Shown: positions 52,071-61,892, counted from the first letter of the stretch. The stretch is DNA of 64,000 bases from Rhodopirellula baltica SH 1 (GCF_000196115.1 NC_005027.1:2294001-2358000); one strand, 5' to 3'. The notes: generated from the sequence alone by a model not told the origin. A program made the numbers and translations.

Positions 52071-54454
52071 CACGCCGATTGTTGTCCAGGATACTTCACG
52101 CGTGCGTGATAAATCGCCGTCAGCGACTTCACCAAACTTTGTCGGACACGATGCAACTGAGCAAAGGTGATCCCGCAGTCATCAAACTGACCATCGGCGA
52201 CCTTCTTTTGAGCGATCGCGTCGACCAACCCTTGAATTCGAGCAGGCGTCGGATCGACCAACGTTCTCGACGCACTCTCAACCGTGTCCGCTAACATCAA
52301 AACGGCCGCTTCCAACGTTTGCGGCTTTGGCCCCGGATAACGAAAATCTTTGTCGCTAACCGCTTCACGATTGGGATCTTCTTCGCTGCGTTTAGCGGCT
52401 TCGCGATAGAAGTATTCAACCAGCGTTGTGCCATGATGCTGAAGAATGAAATCGATGATCGGTTCAGGCAAGTGGTGATTGCGAGCCAAATCGGCTCCGT
52501 CTTTCACGTGCGCGATGATGACCAATGTGCTCATCGCGGGCTGCAACGAATCGTGCTGGTTGATTCCCGCCGATTGATTCTCGATGAAGTATTCCGGTTT
52601 GAACATCTTGCCGATGTCGTGGAAGTACGCTCCCACGCGAACCAGCAAACCGTTTGCTCCGATCGCATCCGCCGCGGCTTCGGCGATCGACGCAACGTTG
52701 ATCGAGTGGTTGTAAGTCCCCGGTGCACGCTGAGCCAAACGGCGCAGCAACGGATGCGATGCATCCCCGAGCTCCAACAAACTGAGGTCGGTCTGCACAC
52801 CAAACGCTTTCTCGACCAGAGGCAGCAAGCCGGTCATCGCCAAGGACGAGAACAAAATGCAAACGCCCGCCCAGCCGGCTTCGGCAACCAAGCCGTTGAC
52901 GACGTGATTCAAAGATCCGCCGCTCAGCATTCCTTCCAAGTTTCCGCCCGGTGCACCAGACGAAAGCGTTTGTCCGGTCACGATTCCAACGCCCACGACC
53001 GTGAACATGGTGATCGTTGCTGAGATCAAACCAACCGTGACCAAGTGAGTTCGCGAACGAATGCGGCCCGTCAACAAGGTGCACGTGGTGCAGGCCGCCG
53101 TCACGACGACCAAGTTCGGAATGTCCGCTCCGAGCAAAAGAATGACGGACAAACAGACCGACGCCAGCAACAGAATCGCGAGTTCGCGACCGTAGACCAC
53201 CGCGGCGGTGATCGATGCCAAAACAAGTGGTACCAGCTCGGCTCGCCACGCATCTCGTGACGCGTGATAAGCCAAAACAATCGTGACCACCATCAACGCG
53301 AGCAGCTTGACGAGCTTGTTGCGATCCAACAGCAACGAACGATCATCGACGAACCAGATATAGGAACCGCACAGCAAATACAACGCGGCAATCATTCCGG
53401 CGTAGGCCGCGACGCGAGCGACTCGGTCGCCCCAACGCATCGATTCGACCAACTTGGACCACTCACTTCGAAGCAGCCCCAATTCGCGTCCGGTCAGCGG
53501 TTTGCCCGCGTCAGCCAATTTCGTTTGGCCCGCATAGAAAGTCATCATCACGTCTTCGACCGCAGCGGCCGCTTGATCGCGAACCTTTTGGCTGGCTTCG
53601 TCGTCGTATTTCAGCGTCTCAAATTCCGGCAACCGAGTTCGTAACCAGTCACCGATCATGTCCGCAGCGATCAAACCTTCGTCGCCGGGAAAACGCGAAC
53701 GGAATTGGTCGCGGAGTTCTTTGACCAATTGATTGCCGGCTTCGGCGATGATGACTTTTGACAATTCCACTGGCACGGCTTCATCGGTTTGGTCACCGGT
53801 GAAGACACGAATCATCCGCTGCGAACCTTTTTCGGGCGGGTGCTGCGGGGCTTGAAGGATGCCGTTTTTGTAGAGCTTCAGCATTGCGGAATCGACCGCA
53901 GCTTCCAAAGTCGCCAAGTCCTTGTCTTTGCTGAAGACTCGCTTGAGCAACGCGAATCTTTCGGCGGGTGATTCGCCGTCGGGCGCGGTCTCGCTGCCCT
54001 CATAGAATTCGGTCAGAGCGGATCGTTCTTCTTTGCCAAGCTGCTCATAGTTGGCCGCACCAAGAACCAGGAACAATCGGTTTTTCAGTGCCGCACGCAA
54101 CTGCTCCAACCGCTGTGGCGAATTCCGGTACAGCGTCATCACTTCACGACGGCGACGTTCTTTCAAATCACCCGTCGCAATCGCGTCGGCGACTTGAAAG
54201 TCCACTCGCGAAATTAAATCCCGCGCCGGGATCGCACCGCTTCGGTAACTGAACGCTGGTTTCCAAGTGAAACACAGGACCAGAATCGTACACGCGGCGA
54301 TCAGCGTCATTCCGACGCGAAGCGACCACTCCGCTTTGTCTTTGCGGTCCCACCAAGTCGCCCATTTGGACTTCGGGATCCCTAGCGACTCGATGCGTTC
54401 TTTGCCCGCACGTTGTTTGCCTTTGGTCGTCCCGCTTTTGCTCGCACCGCTCAT
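52070..54454 (-). CDS. 7TM-HD (PgpH-like) membrane phosphohydrolase
   Basis: A 794-residue protein: one N-terminal transmembrane helix (about 50-66), a large extracytoplasmic region (about 70-350), a cluster of seven transmembrane helices (about 350-560), and a cytosolic HD domain with YNHSINVASIAEAAA, the metal motif YFHDIGKM and MLADTVESASR. PgpH-type proteins hydrolyse cyclic di-AMP in Firmicutes. It sits between phoH and ybeY, a known conserved arrangement, with 4-base overlap to phoH. Confidence 0.93.
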   Translation of the reverse strand: MSGASKSGTTKGKQRAGKERIESLGIPKSKWATWWDRKDKAEWSLRVGMTLIAACTILVLCFTWKPAFSYRSGAIPARDLISRVDFQVADAIATGDLKERRRREVMTLYRNSPQRLEQLRAALKNRLFLVLGAANYEQLGKEERSALTEFYEGSETAPDGESPAERFALLKRVFSKDKDLATLEAAVDSAMLKLYKNGILQAPQHPPEKGSQRMIRVFTGDQTDEAVPVELSKVIIAEAGNQLVKELRDQFRSRFPGDEGLIAADMIGDWLRTRLPEFETLKYDDEASQKVRDQAAAAVEDVMMTFYAGQTKLADAGKPLTGRELGLLRSEWSKLVESMRWGDRVARVAAYAGMIAALYLLCGSYIWFVDDRSLLLDRNKLVKLLALMVVTIVLAYHASRDAWRAELVPLVLASITAAVVYGRELAILLLASVCLSVILLLGADIPNLVVVTAACTTCTLLTGRIRSRTHLVTVGLISATITMFTVVGVGIVTGQTLSSGAPGGNLEGMLSGGSLNHVVNGLVAEAGWAGVCILFSSLAMTGLLPLVEKAFGVQTDLSLLELGDASHPLLRRLAQRAPGTYNHSINVASIAEAAADAIGANGLLVRVGAYFHDIGKMFKPEYFIENQSAGINQHDSLQPAMSTLVIIAHVKDGADLARNHHLPEPIIDFILQHHGTTLVEYFYREAAKRSEEDPNREAVSDKDFRYPGPKPQTLEAAVLMLADTVESASRTLVDPTPARIQGLVDAIAQKKVADGQFDDCGITFAQLHRVRQSLVKSLTAIYHARVKYPGQQSA

Positions 54455-55599
54455 TCGCTCGGTTGAGTCTCCGAATCAGAGTTCGTGATCGGCTCGGATT
54501 CCGAGCTGGACGCTGCCGAATCGCTGGAGGTTCGATCCTGCGATTTGGTGAGCGCCTCTGAATCACCTGCATTGGCTTCGGTCAAACCTTCGTCTGATCG
54601 TTCCGTTGCGGAGCCGTCTGAGTCCGACTTTTCCGAATCAGCTTCATACGCTGCAACGATCTGCTGAACCAAACGGTGACGCACGATATCGGCGGCTCCG
54701 AGGCGAATCTGTGCGATCCCCTTGATGCTGCTGAGTCGGTACAACGCGTCATGAAGTCCACTGCGAACGCCACGCGGCAAATCGAGCTGCGTTGCGTCGC
54801 CACTGACCACCATCTTGCTCCGTTCACCCATTCGGGTCAGGAACATCTTCATTTGTGCAACAGTCGTGTTTTGAGCTTCGTCCAAGATGATGAACGCATC
54901 GTTCAATGTCCGACCTCGCATGTACGCCAAGGGAACGATTTCGATGACATCTTGTTCCATCAATGCACGAGCTTGGTCATAGTCAACCATTTCGCCGAGT
55001 GCATCGAGCAGCGGGCGCAGGTAAGGATTCAGCTTGGCTCGCAAATCACCCGGCAAAAAACCAAGGCTTTCGCCAGCTTCCACGGCTGGCCGAACCAGCA
55101 CGATCTTCTTGATGGATTCGTTTCGCAAAGCCTCGACCGCGGTGGCCACGGCCAAATAAGTCTTGCCGCAACCTGCCGGCCCCGTTGCGATTGTTAAATC
55201 GTTTTGCCGGATAGCTTCGACGTAGCGAGCTTGTCCGGGAGTTCGCGGTGCGATTTTGCGACCCGCGTTTTGTAAGTTGATCGCTTCGCCACTCGGCGTC
55301 GGTGGCCGACCGTTTTCGATCTTGGCACCTTCTTCCGCCGCCGCGGTCTCGATATCGCCGATGCTGAGCGAGCCTTTCTTGCGGCACAGCAAACGCAGTT
55401 TTTCCAGCGTGCGCATCGCGGCACCGACGCCAGTCTCTTCTCCGGCGACGCGGATTTTCCCAGCTCGATGCGTGATGTCGACGCCAAACAGCCGTCGCAG
55501 CTTGCGCACGTGTTGATCGCGAGGACCGAACAACGTCAGGACTTCATTGGGACCCGCTGTCGACAGCGTGGCTTCGTTCATTGCAGATTGGACCGACAT
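54451..55599 (-). CDS. PhoH-family ATPase
   Basis: A 382-residue protein. N-terminal KH-like domain (VRKLRRLFGVDITHRAG), then a P-loop ATPase with Walker A GPAGCGKTYLA and Walker B FIILDEAQN, and the PhoH-typical VRPAVEAGESLGFLPG. The C-terminal 70 residues form a Ser/Glu/Asp-rich disordered tail not needed for the fold. Often an RNA-associated ATPase partner of YbeY. Shares a 4-base overlap with the 7TM-HD gene. Confidence 0.95.
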   Translation of the reverse strand: MSVQSAMNEATLSTAGPNEVLTLFGPRDQHVRKLRRLFGVDITHRAGKIRVAGEETGVGAAMRTLEKLRLLCRKKGSLSIGDIETAAAEEGAKIENGRPPTPSGEAINLQNAGRKIAPRTPGQARYVEAIRQNDLTIATGPAGCGKTYLAVATAVEALRNESIKKIVLVRPAVEAGESLGFLPGDLRAKLNPYLRPLLDALGEMVDYDQARALMEQDVIEIVPLAYMRGRTLNDAFIILDEAQNTTVAQMKMFLTRMGERSKMVVSGDATQLDLPRGVRSGLHDALYRLSSIKGIAQIRLGAADIVRHRLVQQIVAAYEADSEKSDSDGSATERSDEGLTEANAGDSEALTKSQDRTSSDSAASSSESEPITNSDSETQPSE

Positions 55600-55705
55600 G
55601 CGTCAGAGCGTTTCATAAAGAGTGACTAATTCTAACCGTCCCACACGTGGTCCGACCATCGTGCGACGTTGGATTGAGCAGAATTCACGGTAGGCCAACG
55701 GGCCG

Positions 55706-56752
55706 TCATGCCGCGGCCGCTAAACAAAGAAAAGCCGGCAAAATCGCAGCAATCAACGAATCCGTCACATCCCAGACTCCCCCCAAACCGGGAAGCCAAT
55801 TTCCGGAATCTTTTGCCCCACAGTCTCGTTTGAACATCGATTCCGCCAAATCACCGACCATTCCGGTGATTGCAAGGGCCGGGCCAAAGATGAACGCCCA
55901 ACTGGTCGACGGCAGCGAACTCAACGGAATCGCGTCGGAAACCAACGCTGGAAACAACCACCGCAAACAAGCCATCGCCACCAATGTCGACATCACGACA
56001 CCGCCAACCGCTCCCTCCCAAGTCTTTCCTGGACTCAGTCGCGGGATCAGCTTGTGACGACCAAACGTTTTGCCGGCGAAGTACGCCCCCGCATCGGCAG
56101 ACTTGGTCGTCGCGATCATCGTCAGCAACGCAGCCAATCCCCAAGACGTGCTGATGTCGCTTCCCAAACCCCGAATTGCGAAAAGCAAACTCATTGGCAA
56201 CCCGACGTACAGGGAGACAAACGCCGCCCGCATGGTTCGGTCAATACTGCTGGAAGCCGGTAACACAACGGAGTCCACCTTCGCGGTCGAGGCATCCAAC
56301 TGCTCAGGAACTACCGCAACGTAAGACCGCATTTCGCGAATGAGCAACGCAAACACCGAAGCAATCGCCATGGTGATCACCCAACCCAATTGTCCGATGG
56401 GGCAATCCCTTGGGTAGGCACCTATCGCACCACCGCTGAGCTGCGACGCCGCATTGACCAGCGCCGGAATGGCGGGGCCAAGACTGATCGCACCAACGGC
56501 GATCATGCACCCGGCTCGCCAAACATCTCGACCAGACGACATCAACAACGAGGTGACATCCCAGGTCGTTCCCAGTGCGAAAAAAAGCAACAACGGAACA
56601 AGAAGCAAACCTTCCGTTCCGGCGGTGCTGAATTTCGCGTCAACGAACAAGCATCCCAATGCGATCGCAATCAACACCGCTGCGCTGCGAAGCCGGTCGA
56701 TCAACAATGAATGGGATCCTTGCGAAAAGTCAGATTCAAAATTGTCCGTCAA
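55706..56752 (-). CDS. CdsA-like phosphatidate cytidylyltransferase
   Basis: A 348-residue membrane protein with about eight helices. Near the C-terminus it has the CDS signature in altered form: ESMFKRDCGAKDSGNWLPGLGGVWDVTDS, where the usual GHGGxLDRxD has Leu for His and Val for Arg. The start codon is TTG at 56752 since no ATG precedes the first helix. Expected to make CDP-diacylglycerol from CTP and phosphatidate, but changed residues leave room for a diverged activity. Runs with phoH 106 bases downstream. Confidence 0.85.
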   Translation of the reverse strand: MTDNFESDFSQGSHSLLIDRLRSAAVLIAIALGCLFVDAKFSTAGTEGLLLVPLLLFFALGTTWDVTSLLMSSGRDVWRAGCMIAVGAISLGPAIPALVNAASQLSGGAIGAYPRDCPIGQLGWVITMAIASVFALLIREMRSYVAVVPEQLDASTAKVDSVVLPASSSIDRTMRAAFVSLYVGLPMSLLFAIRGLGSDISTSWGLAALLTMIATTKSADAGAYFAGKTFGRHKLIPRLSPGKTWEGAVGGVVMSTLVAMACLRWLFPALVSDAIPLSSLPSTSWAFIFGPALAITGMVGDLAESMFKRDCGAKDSGNWLPGLGGVWDVTDSLIAAILPAFLCLAAAA

Positions 56753-56843
56753 AGCCCAAAACGGCGAACGTCATTCTCAAGACGATCACCGTGTGACTCA
56801 AACATCATCGCCCAATACGCCAACGGCCAGGGCGTTGGTTCAA

Positions 56844-57362
56844 CTAGCCAACCAAATCTTTCAGAGCCTGCAGGGCTCCGTCGTAGTTTGGTTCTTCGGT
56901 GACTTCGGACACGATTTGCTTGTAAACAACCTTTCCGTCGGCATCCAAAACGATGACGGCACGACTCAGCAACTTCAGCTCTTCGATTTCGACTCCGTAG
57001 TCTTCACCGAATGCGTGGGTTTGGTAATCGCTGGCGGTTCGCATTTGAACGTTTTCTGCACCGCAGAAACGTGCTTGAGCAAATGGCAAATCGCGGCTGA
57101 CCGTCACGGCGTTGATCTTGTCGCCCAATTCGCCCAACTGCTCGTTGAACTTCTTCGTTTGAGTCGCGCAAGTTGGCGTGTCCAAGCTGGGCACGATGCT
57201 GATCATCGAAGGTTTTCCCTTCAGATCGGCCAACTTCAATTCCTTCAAACCTTCGTGGGCGTAGTGCAGGCTGAAATCCGGAGCTGCCTGACCGACGGCC
57301 AATTCGCTGCCAGCGAGAGTCATCGGATTGCCTTTGAACGTGATCACACCACTTTGACTCAT
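56844..57362 (-). CDS. tpx: Thiol peroxidase (Tpx)
   Basis: A 172-residue atypical 2-Cys peroxiredoxin. Peroxidatic Cys65 lies in SLDTPTCATQT and resolving Cys100 in ARFCGAEN, spacing of 35 as in E. coli Tpx. Reduces hydroperoxides with thioredoxin. ATG 57362. Located between cdsA and recO without an obvious operon partner. Confidence 0.95.
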   Translation of the reverse strand: MSQSGVITFKGNPMTLAGSELAVGQAAPDFSLHYAHEGLKELKLADLKGKPSMISIVPSLDTPTCATQTKKFNEQLGELGDKINAVTVSRDLPFAQARFCGAENVQMRTASDYQTHAFGEDYGVEIEELKLLSRAVIVLDADGKVVYKQIVSEVTEEPNYDGALQALKDLVG

Positions 57363-57718
57363 CGAAATTCACTTTGATTGAGAGAACAGGTCGGACGGGA
57401 AGTCGGCAGTATGCGCATCGCCGTTCCGGTCGTGAACCCCCGGCGATGCCCCTGCTCGAATCACGCCACTTTGCCGTCAATTTGATGCTTTCGACGACCG
57501 TGTCCAGCAACCGGCCAAAAGAACATTTGAAATCTTTGTGAATCTAGAGCGGTATCTGACGCAATTGACGTACTTTCAGGTTGCAAACTGCTCTCAGGGA
57601 TGCGCAAATGGGGTAATTCGGTCAGACGCAGGTTTCCCCAAACCGACAACGAGCTAGACTACGCAAAGTGGTGGTGGGATACGCCTAACCACCATGAAGC
57701 CCCCCATCGACTAACGGG

Positions 57719-57826
57719 CTGTTGATTGAATGAGCCGTACCGCGTTGGCGGCGGTTAGCCAAATGCCAACCAGGGCTAACGCCCATCGGCTAATTGTTGT
57801 CATTCGGTATTCGACTGAATCAACAG
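57719..57826. repeat. Imperfect inverted-repeat element
   Basis: About 108 bases bounded by CTGTTGATT and its complement AATCAACAG. Inside lie GGCGGTTAG (57749-57757), whose complement CTAACCGCC resembles CTAACCACC at 57684, and the repeat core GGGCTAACGCCC. Could be a small non-autonomous element or a REP-like structure. Confidence 0.45.
57766..57794 (+). repeat. Interspersed repeat copy 2 (core GGGCTAACGCCC)
   Basis: CCAACCAGGGCTAACGCCC followed by ATCGGCTAATT. It shares the 12-base core and related flanks (CAACC before, CGGCT after) with the copy at 36541-36571 on the other strand. Confidence 0.6.
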
Positions 57827-58124
57827 GTTGCTAAGATGTTCACAAAGCGTGTTCGAATAGAACACACTATTCGTAGCGACAAGTTCGCTGCGGTGATTTG
57901 CGTCCGGACGGGGTGCGCAGGAGTAATGGGATTTGCATGTAACGGCTGCGTATTTCAAGGTTCCTCGCACTCCCTTCGGGCGCAACTCGCTTCTACAATG
58001 TCGCAACGCTTTCTCTGACCGCAACTTCGGTCGATCGCGGCAATCAGTTCACCCAGTAGATCGCTCCGCGATGGGTCGCTGAATCGATGCTCAACTTTGG
58101 GTTGGATCCCTCTTCGTTGCCACT

Positions 58125-58955
58125 ATGACCAATCAATCCACCATGGCGATCGTCCTGCGAACGGTGGACTTCAGCGAAACCAGCCTGATTGTGACGTTGT
58201 TGACCAAGGACCTGGGCCGAATCTCGGCGCTGGCCAAGGGAGCTCGCCGACTCAAGGGACCGTTCGAAGGCTCGCTGGATCTGCTATCCGTTTGCGCGAT
58301 CACTCTGATCGATAAACCAGGCGATACGCTGGATTTGCTGACCGAATCCAAACTTCGCCGACGTTTTCGCGGGGCCCAACGATCTTTGGAACGTCTGCAT
58401 GCCGGTTACTACATCGCGGAAATGCTTCGGCTGCTGGTCGACGACGATGACCCGCACCGCGAATTGTTCGATATGACGCTGTCGGCGATGGGGATGATCG
58501 ATGGCGAGGGCCATGTCGCAAAAACGCTGTTGGCGTTTGACGCACAATGCTTGCGGTTGCTGGGACATTCACCCGCGACACAGCGGTGCACCGTCTGCGG
58601 TCGCGACGCCGAACGCAGCCGCCGTCGAGCCTCATTTTCACTGGTCGGTGGCGGTGTTGTCTGTGAAAACTGCCGTCCGTCTCAAAGTCACCTGATGACA
58701 GCCAGCTGGGATGCGTTGGACGCACTACGTGAACTGGCCAGCGAGCCAGAATTGCCGCCATCCACCATCGACGCGGACACGGACAATCCCAGCCAACCCC
58801 CGTCGACCGCCTTTCCGATCGGACGCCTGTTTCCCGCGATGACTCCTGCAATCTACCGAGACCTTCGGGGATTGCTCAATCGCACGCTGGAATCGCTGGT
58901 CGGACAGACGCCTCGAATGCAACCATTCCTGCCTGACAAGCTTGATTCGCTCTAG
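58125..58955 (+). CDS. recO: DNA repair protein RecO
   Basis: A 276-residue protein. The N-terminal OB-fold reads AIVLRTVDFSETSLIVTLLTKDLGRISALAKGARRLKG. A C-terminal zinc site has CTVCGRD and VCENC. RecO loads RecA on SSB-coated DNA with RecR. An internal ATG at residue 7 is an alternative start. The C-terminus (APAIYRDLRGLLNR-like) is normal in length. Confidence 0.95.
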   Translation: MTNQSTMAIVLRTVDFSETSLIVTLLTKDLGRISALAKGARRLKGPFEGSLDLLSVCAITLIDKPGDTLDLLTESKLRRRFRGAQRSLERLHAGYYIAEMLRLLVDDDDPHRELFDMTLSAMGMIDGEGHVAKTLLAFDAQCLRLLGHSPATQRCTVCGRDAERSRRRASFSLVGGGVVCENCRPSQSHLMTASWDALDALRELASEPELPPSTIDADTDNPSQPPSTAFPIGRLFPAMTPAIYRDLRGLLNRTLESLVGQTPRMQPFLPDKLDSL

Positions 58956-59020
58956 CGTTGTGAAGTCGAGGTTGAGTATCTCCAACGAGTCATTTCGAAC
59001 TTGACCGAAGGAAGTTGCTC

Positions 59021-60229
59021 GTGACGTCTTGCCGTTCGCTTTTATTCGCCGCTGCTGTCTGTGCCTGCCCCGTGCTGGTGACTGATTCGCTGTATGCCCA
59101 ATCGGGTTTTTGGGATTCCACCAAAGACACCACCGACCGTGCCATGCGGTTCCTCACGATGCGTGAGCAACCCAATGCGGAACGAGCCCGCGATTTGTAC
59201 CAGGAAGCCGACCAATTGTTCCGTGGCGCCGCCTCTCGCTTCAACCAAACCGAACGTGATGGCGAAGCCGAGGGCACGGAAAAGAAAGACTTTGCTCGCG
59301 CCGCCAAATTGTTTGCTCGAGCCGCCGACGCACAACCGGGCACCGCACTCGCTCAGGACGCGATGTTCATGCAAGCGGAAAGCCTGTTCTTTTCCGATCA
59401 ATTGCCAGACGCAGCGGACGTTTACGAACGCCTGAACAAAGAATTCCCGAATAACCGTCACGTTGACCAGGCCGCCGCTCGAGCCTTTGCGATCTCTCAG
59501 TACTGGATCGACACGGAAGTCGCGACCCAAGACGACTGGTTCAAATTCAACCTCTTCGACGCCAGCCGACCGCGACTGGACGCCGAAGGCCACGCCGTTC
59601 GCGTGCTGGACCAAATTCGCTACGACAACCCGACGGGCCGTCTGGCCGACGACGCGACGATGGCCGCTGCGGTGGAATACATGCGACAAGGCGATTTCGA
59701 AACCGCCGACGAATTCCTGACCGACCTTCGCGAAACGTTTCCCGAAAGCGACCACTTTTTCAACGCTCACCTGATGGGCATCCGCTGCAAACTCGAAGTT
59801 TTCGCGGGCCCCAAATACAGTGGCTTGATGCTGGAAGAGGCTGACAAGCTCGTCCGCCAAACCCGCGAACGTTTTCCTGACCGCTTACGAGATCCTGAGA
59901 CGTCCGAAATGGTCGCCCGCGCGGCCGCTGAAGTCGCCTACCGCCGAGCAGAAAAACTGAACGACCGAGCGATCTATCGGGAGAAACGCTCCGAATACGG
60001 AGCCGCTCGTTTGCACTACCAAATGATTCTGCGTGACTACCCCAGCACACCGTTTGCCGACCGTGCTCGCCAGCGACTCGAAGCCATCACCAGCTATCCC
60101 GATGTGCCCGCCGAACGCGTTTCAGCCACATTGCTGAAACGAATCTTCCCGGACAGCCGACGTTCATCGCCATTGGAAACCAAGTTCAACTCACCGACCG
60201 GCGAACGCAGCGAGTCGATTTACCGATGA
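59021..60229 (+). CDS. Exported TPR protein, BamD/YbgF-like
   Basis: A 402-residue protein, GTG start at 59021 with GAAGGAAG upstream (a TTG lies 6 bases earlier). Signal peptide (RSLLFAAAVCACPVLVTDSLYAQ) is followed by tetratricopeptide-type helical repeats (DFARAAKLFARAADAQPGTALAQDAMFMQAESLFFSDQLPDAADVYERLNKEFPNNRH; later HYQMILRDYPSTPFADRARQRLE). Resembles outer-membrane assembly factor BamD. It overlaps the LptE-like gene by 4 bases, which fits a shared role in outer-membrane building. Confidence 0.88.
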   Translation: MTSCRSLLFAAAVCACPVLVTDSLYAQSGFWDSTKDTTDRAMRFLTMREQPNAERARDLYQEADQLFRGAASRFNQTERDGEAEGTEKKDFARAAKLFARAADAQPGTALAQDAMFMQAESLFFSDQLPDAADVYERLNKEFPNNRHVDQAAARAFAISQYWIDTEVATQDDWFKFNLFDASRPRLDAEGHAVRVLDQIRYDNPTGRLADDATMAAAVEYMRQGDFETADEFLTDLRETFPESDHFFNAHLMGIRCKLEVFAGPKYSGLMLEEADKLVRQTRERFPDRLRDPETSEMVARAAAEVAYRRAEKLNDRAIYREKRSEYGAARLHYQMILRDYPSTPFADRARQRLEAITSYPDVPAERVSATLLKRIFPDSRRSSPLETKFNSPTGERSESIYR

Positions 60230-60777
60230 GCTTTCGAACGCAACGCCGGCACTCGACCGCCCTGCTCAGCCTATTCGTGACAATCGTTGCGGGATGCCTG
60301 ATCGGATGCGCGCCGTACCAACTCGGCAATGCCGCTTTGTTCCCCCAAAACATTCGCACGGTTCACGTGCCCATCATTCGCAACGCAACGTTTCGCGAAG
60401 ACCTGGGCGTTCGCCTGACCGAGGCGCTCACGAAAGAGATTGAACTGCGAACGCCTTACAAGGTCACCGCCGATCCACTTGCTGACACCGTGCTGCGATG
60501 CGAAGTCATCGACGAAACCAAACGCGTGCTCACCGAGAACGACGCCGATTACGTGCGAGCCCTCGACGCTGCGATCCAGGTCCGAGCTTCTTGGTCAGAC
60601 CGACAAGGTCGCCTGCTGATGAAGAACTCAATCGTGCCCACCGATGACCTAACCATCTTGTTCAGCCAAGACGAACGATTCGTCCCCGAGGCCGGCCAAT
60701 CAATCGATATGGCAACTCAAAAAGCACTCGAGGACCTGGCGAACCGAATCGTCAGCCAAATGGAAGCTCGCTGGTAA
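60226..60777 (+). CDS. LptE-like outer-membrane lipoprotein
   Basis: A 183-residue protein with lipoprotein signal (HSTALLSLFVTIVAGCLIGC; lipobox Cys near 28). The mature region has GYxL-like opening (CAPYQLGNAALFPQNIRTVHVPIIRNATFREDLGVRLTEALTKEIELRTPYKV) typical of LptE, the partner of LptD in lipopolysaccharide insertion. It is translationally coupled to the BamD-like gene and 12 bases from the convergent AEC gene. Confidence 0.88.
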   Translation: MSFRTQRRHSTALLSLFVTIVAGCLIGCAPYQLGNAALFPQNIRTVHVPIIRNATFREDLGVRLTEALTKEIELRTPYKVTADPLADTVLRCEVIDETKRVLTENDADYVRALDAAIQVRASWSDRQGRLLMKNSIVPTDDLTILFSQDERFVPEAGQSIDMATQKALEDLANRIVSQMEARW

Positions 60778-60789
60778 GAACCTGGCAAA

Positions 60790-61803
60790 TCAAACGGCCA
60801 GCCACCACGCCCCGATCGCCATCCACACCGGGATCAAAACAATCCCCAGCAAAGAAGTCGACAAGACCACCCGAAGAGCCGTCGCCGTGTCGCCTTCGTA
60901 CAGCCTTGTCAAAACAATCGGGAACACAGCCGACGGCATCGCTGCTTCCAACAACAGCACTTGCTTCAAATCCGTCGCGGTCACCGTCACCGATGCGATC
61001 CCTAGCATCACGATCGGCATGAACAACTGGCGGAATCCGACCGCCAACCCGATCACCGGCGCGGAACCGCTCCAGTCCGCTGCTCGCAAGAAGTCGACCA
61101 GGATCGCTCCGCTGAGCAACAGCCCCAGCGGAATGGAACTGGACGCCAACAACCCGACCGATCGCATCACCGAAGTTGGAATCAAGGTTTCCGCTCCCGT
61201 TGCACGAATCGACAATGCGACGATAACCGCGATCAAAGGAGCACTGGTTGCGACCGGGCTGACTCGCTCCCAATTTCGACGCCAAGCACTCTGCTGATCC
61301 TTCGGACGCTTCTTGCCGTTGCTGCCGGTCACGATCGCCACACCGACGCTCCAAAGCGAAATGTCGACGCCGACGTTGTGCAAAATCATCTCGACTTCCG
61401 CGTTCGGATAAGTGATCTGGGCCAGCGGCAATGGGATGTACCCGTAATTGCAGATCCCGGCACAAAGGGCAAACGCACGTTGCTGAGCATCCGTTTTCAG
61501 ACCAACGTATGGACCGATCGTCTTGGCGACATACCAAGCTGCCAGAAATCCAAAGGTGGTGATGGTGAACCCAAGCAGCGGTGGCAGCCACGCGGACGCG
61601 AGCGAATCCAATGTCGAATCGCCCAAAATCCGGTCCAGAAACAAACAAGGTAGCAGCACTTTCGCGGTCAACTTGGCCAGCGAAACGTCGGCCTGGTGCG
61701 TCAGCCAATGCTGAATCCGGCACAACGCACCGACGCCCATGACGAGAAAGACCCCCAACACGCTGCTGATGATGACGGCGAAAGCTTCCGGGTCCATCAA
61801 CAT
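60790..61803 (-). CDS. AEC-family (auxin efflux carrier-like) permease
   Basis: A 337-residue protein with about ten transmembrane helices. The pattern RAFALCAGICNYGYIPLPLAQ and AMPSAVFPIVLTRLYEGD is typical of the AEC transporter family, which exports or imports small acids such as malate or malonate in bacteria. ATG 61803 chosen over a longer frame. It diverges from the TPR membrane gene, starting 89 bases away. Confidence 0.9.
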   Translation of the reverse strand: MLMDPEAFAVIISSVLGVFLVMGVGALCRIQHWLTHQADVSLAKLTAKVLLPCLFLDRILGDSTLDSLASAWLPPLLGFTITTFGFLAAWYVAKTIGPYVGLKTDAQQRAFALCAGICNYGYIPLPLAQITYPNAEVEMILHNVGVDISLWSVGVAIVTGSNGKKRPKDQQSAWRRNWERVSPVATSAPLIAVIVALSIRATGAETLIPTSVMRSVGLLASSSIPLGLLLSGAILVDFLRAADWSGSAPVIGLAVGFRQLFMPIVMLGIASVTVTATDLKQVLLLEAAMPSAVFPIVLTRLYEGDTATALRVVLSTSLLGIVLIPVWMAIGAWWLAV

Positions 61804-61892
61804 GGGTGAGCTTCCTCGCATCGATCGTCGAGAGCTTCCGTTTTCACGTTTCGACTTGCCACGCGGGTACCGGGTTTCGTATCTGTGATGCG

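Larger units (their letters stand above)
57363..58124. other. Intergenic region with repeats, no gene seen
   Basis: 762 bases between divergent tpx and recO. It contains the second interspersed repeat copy and an inverted repeat, CTGTTGATT (57719-57727) and AATCAACAG (57818-57826). Frames of 60-75 codons are not convincing. Confidence 0.5.

Noticed and set aside
52464-53249. 261-codon minus-strand frame
   Set aside because: Out-of-frame shadow inside the 7TM-HD gene.
56454-57377. 307-codon plus-strand frame
   Set aside because: Antisense to tpx and the 5' part of cdsA, both of which have unmistakable protein motifs.
57682-57760. attC-like integron site (GCCTAAC … GTTAGCC, 78 bases)
   Set aside because: One mismatch to the GTTRRRY core, weak inner arms, no cassette gene or integrase nearby; also GCGTTAGGC near 36977 has no partner site. 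Treated as a REP-like repeat instead.
60752-61723. 323-codon minus-strand frame
   Set aside because: Alternative frame of the AEC permease gene; Arg/Gly/Asp-rich and without membrane helices.
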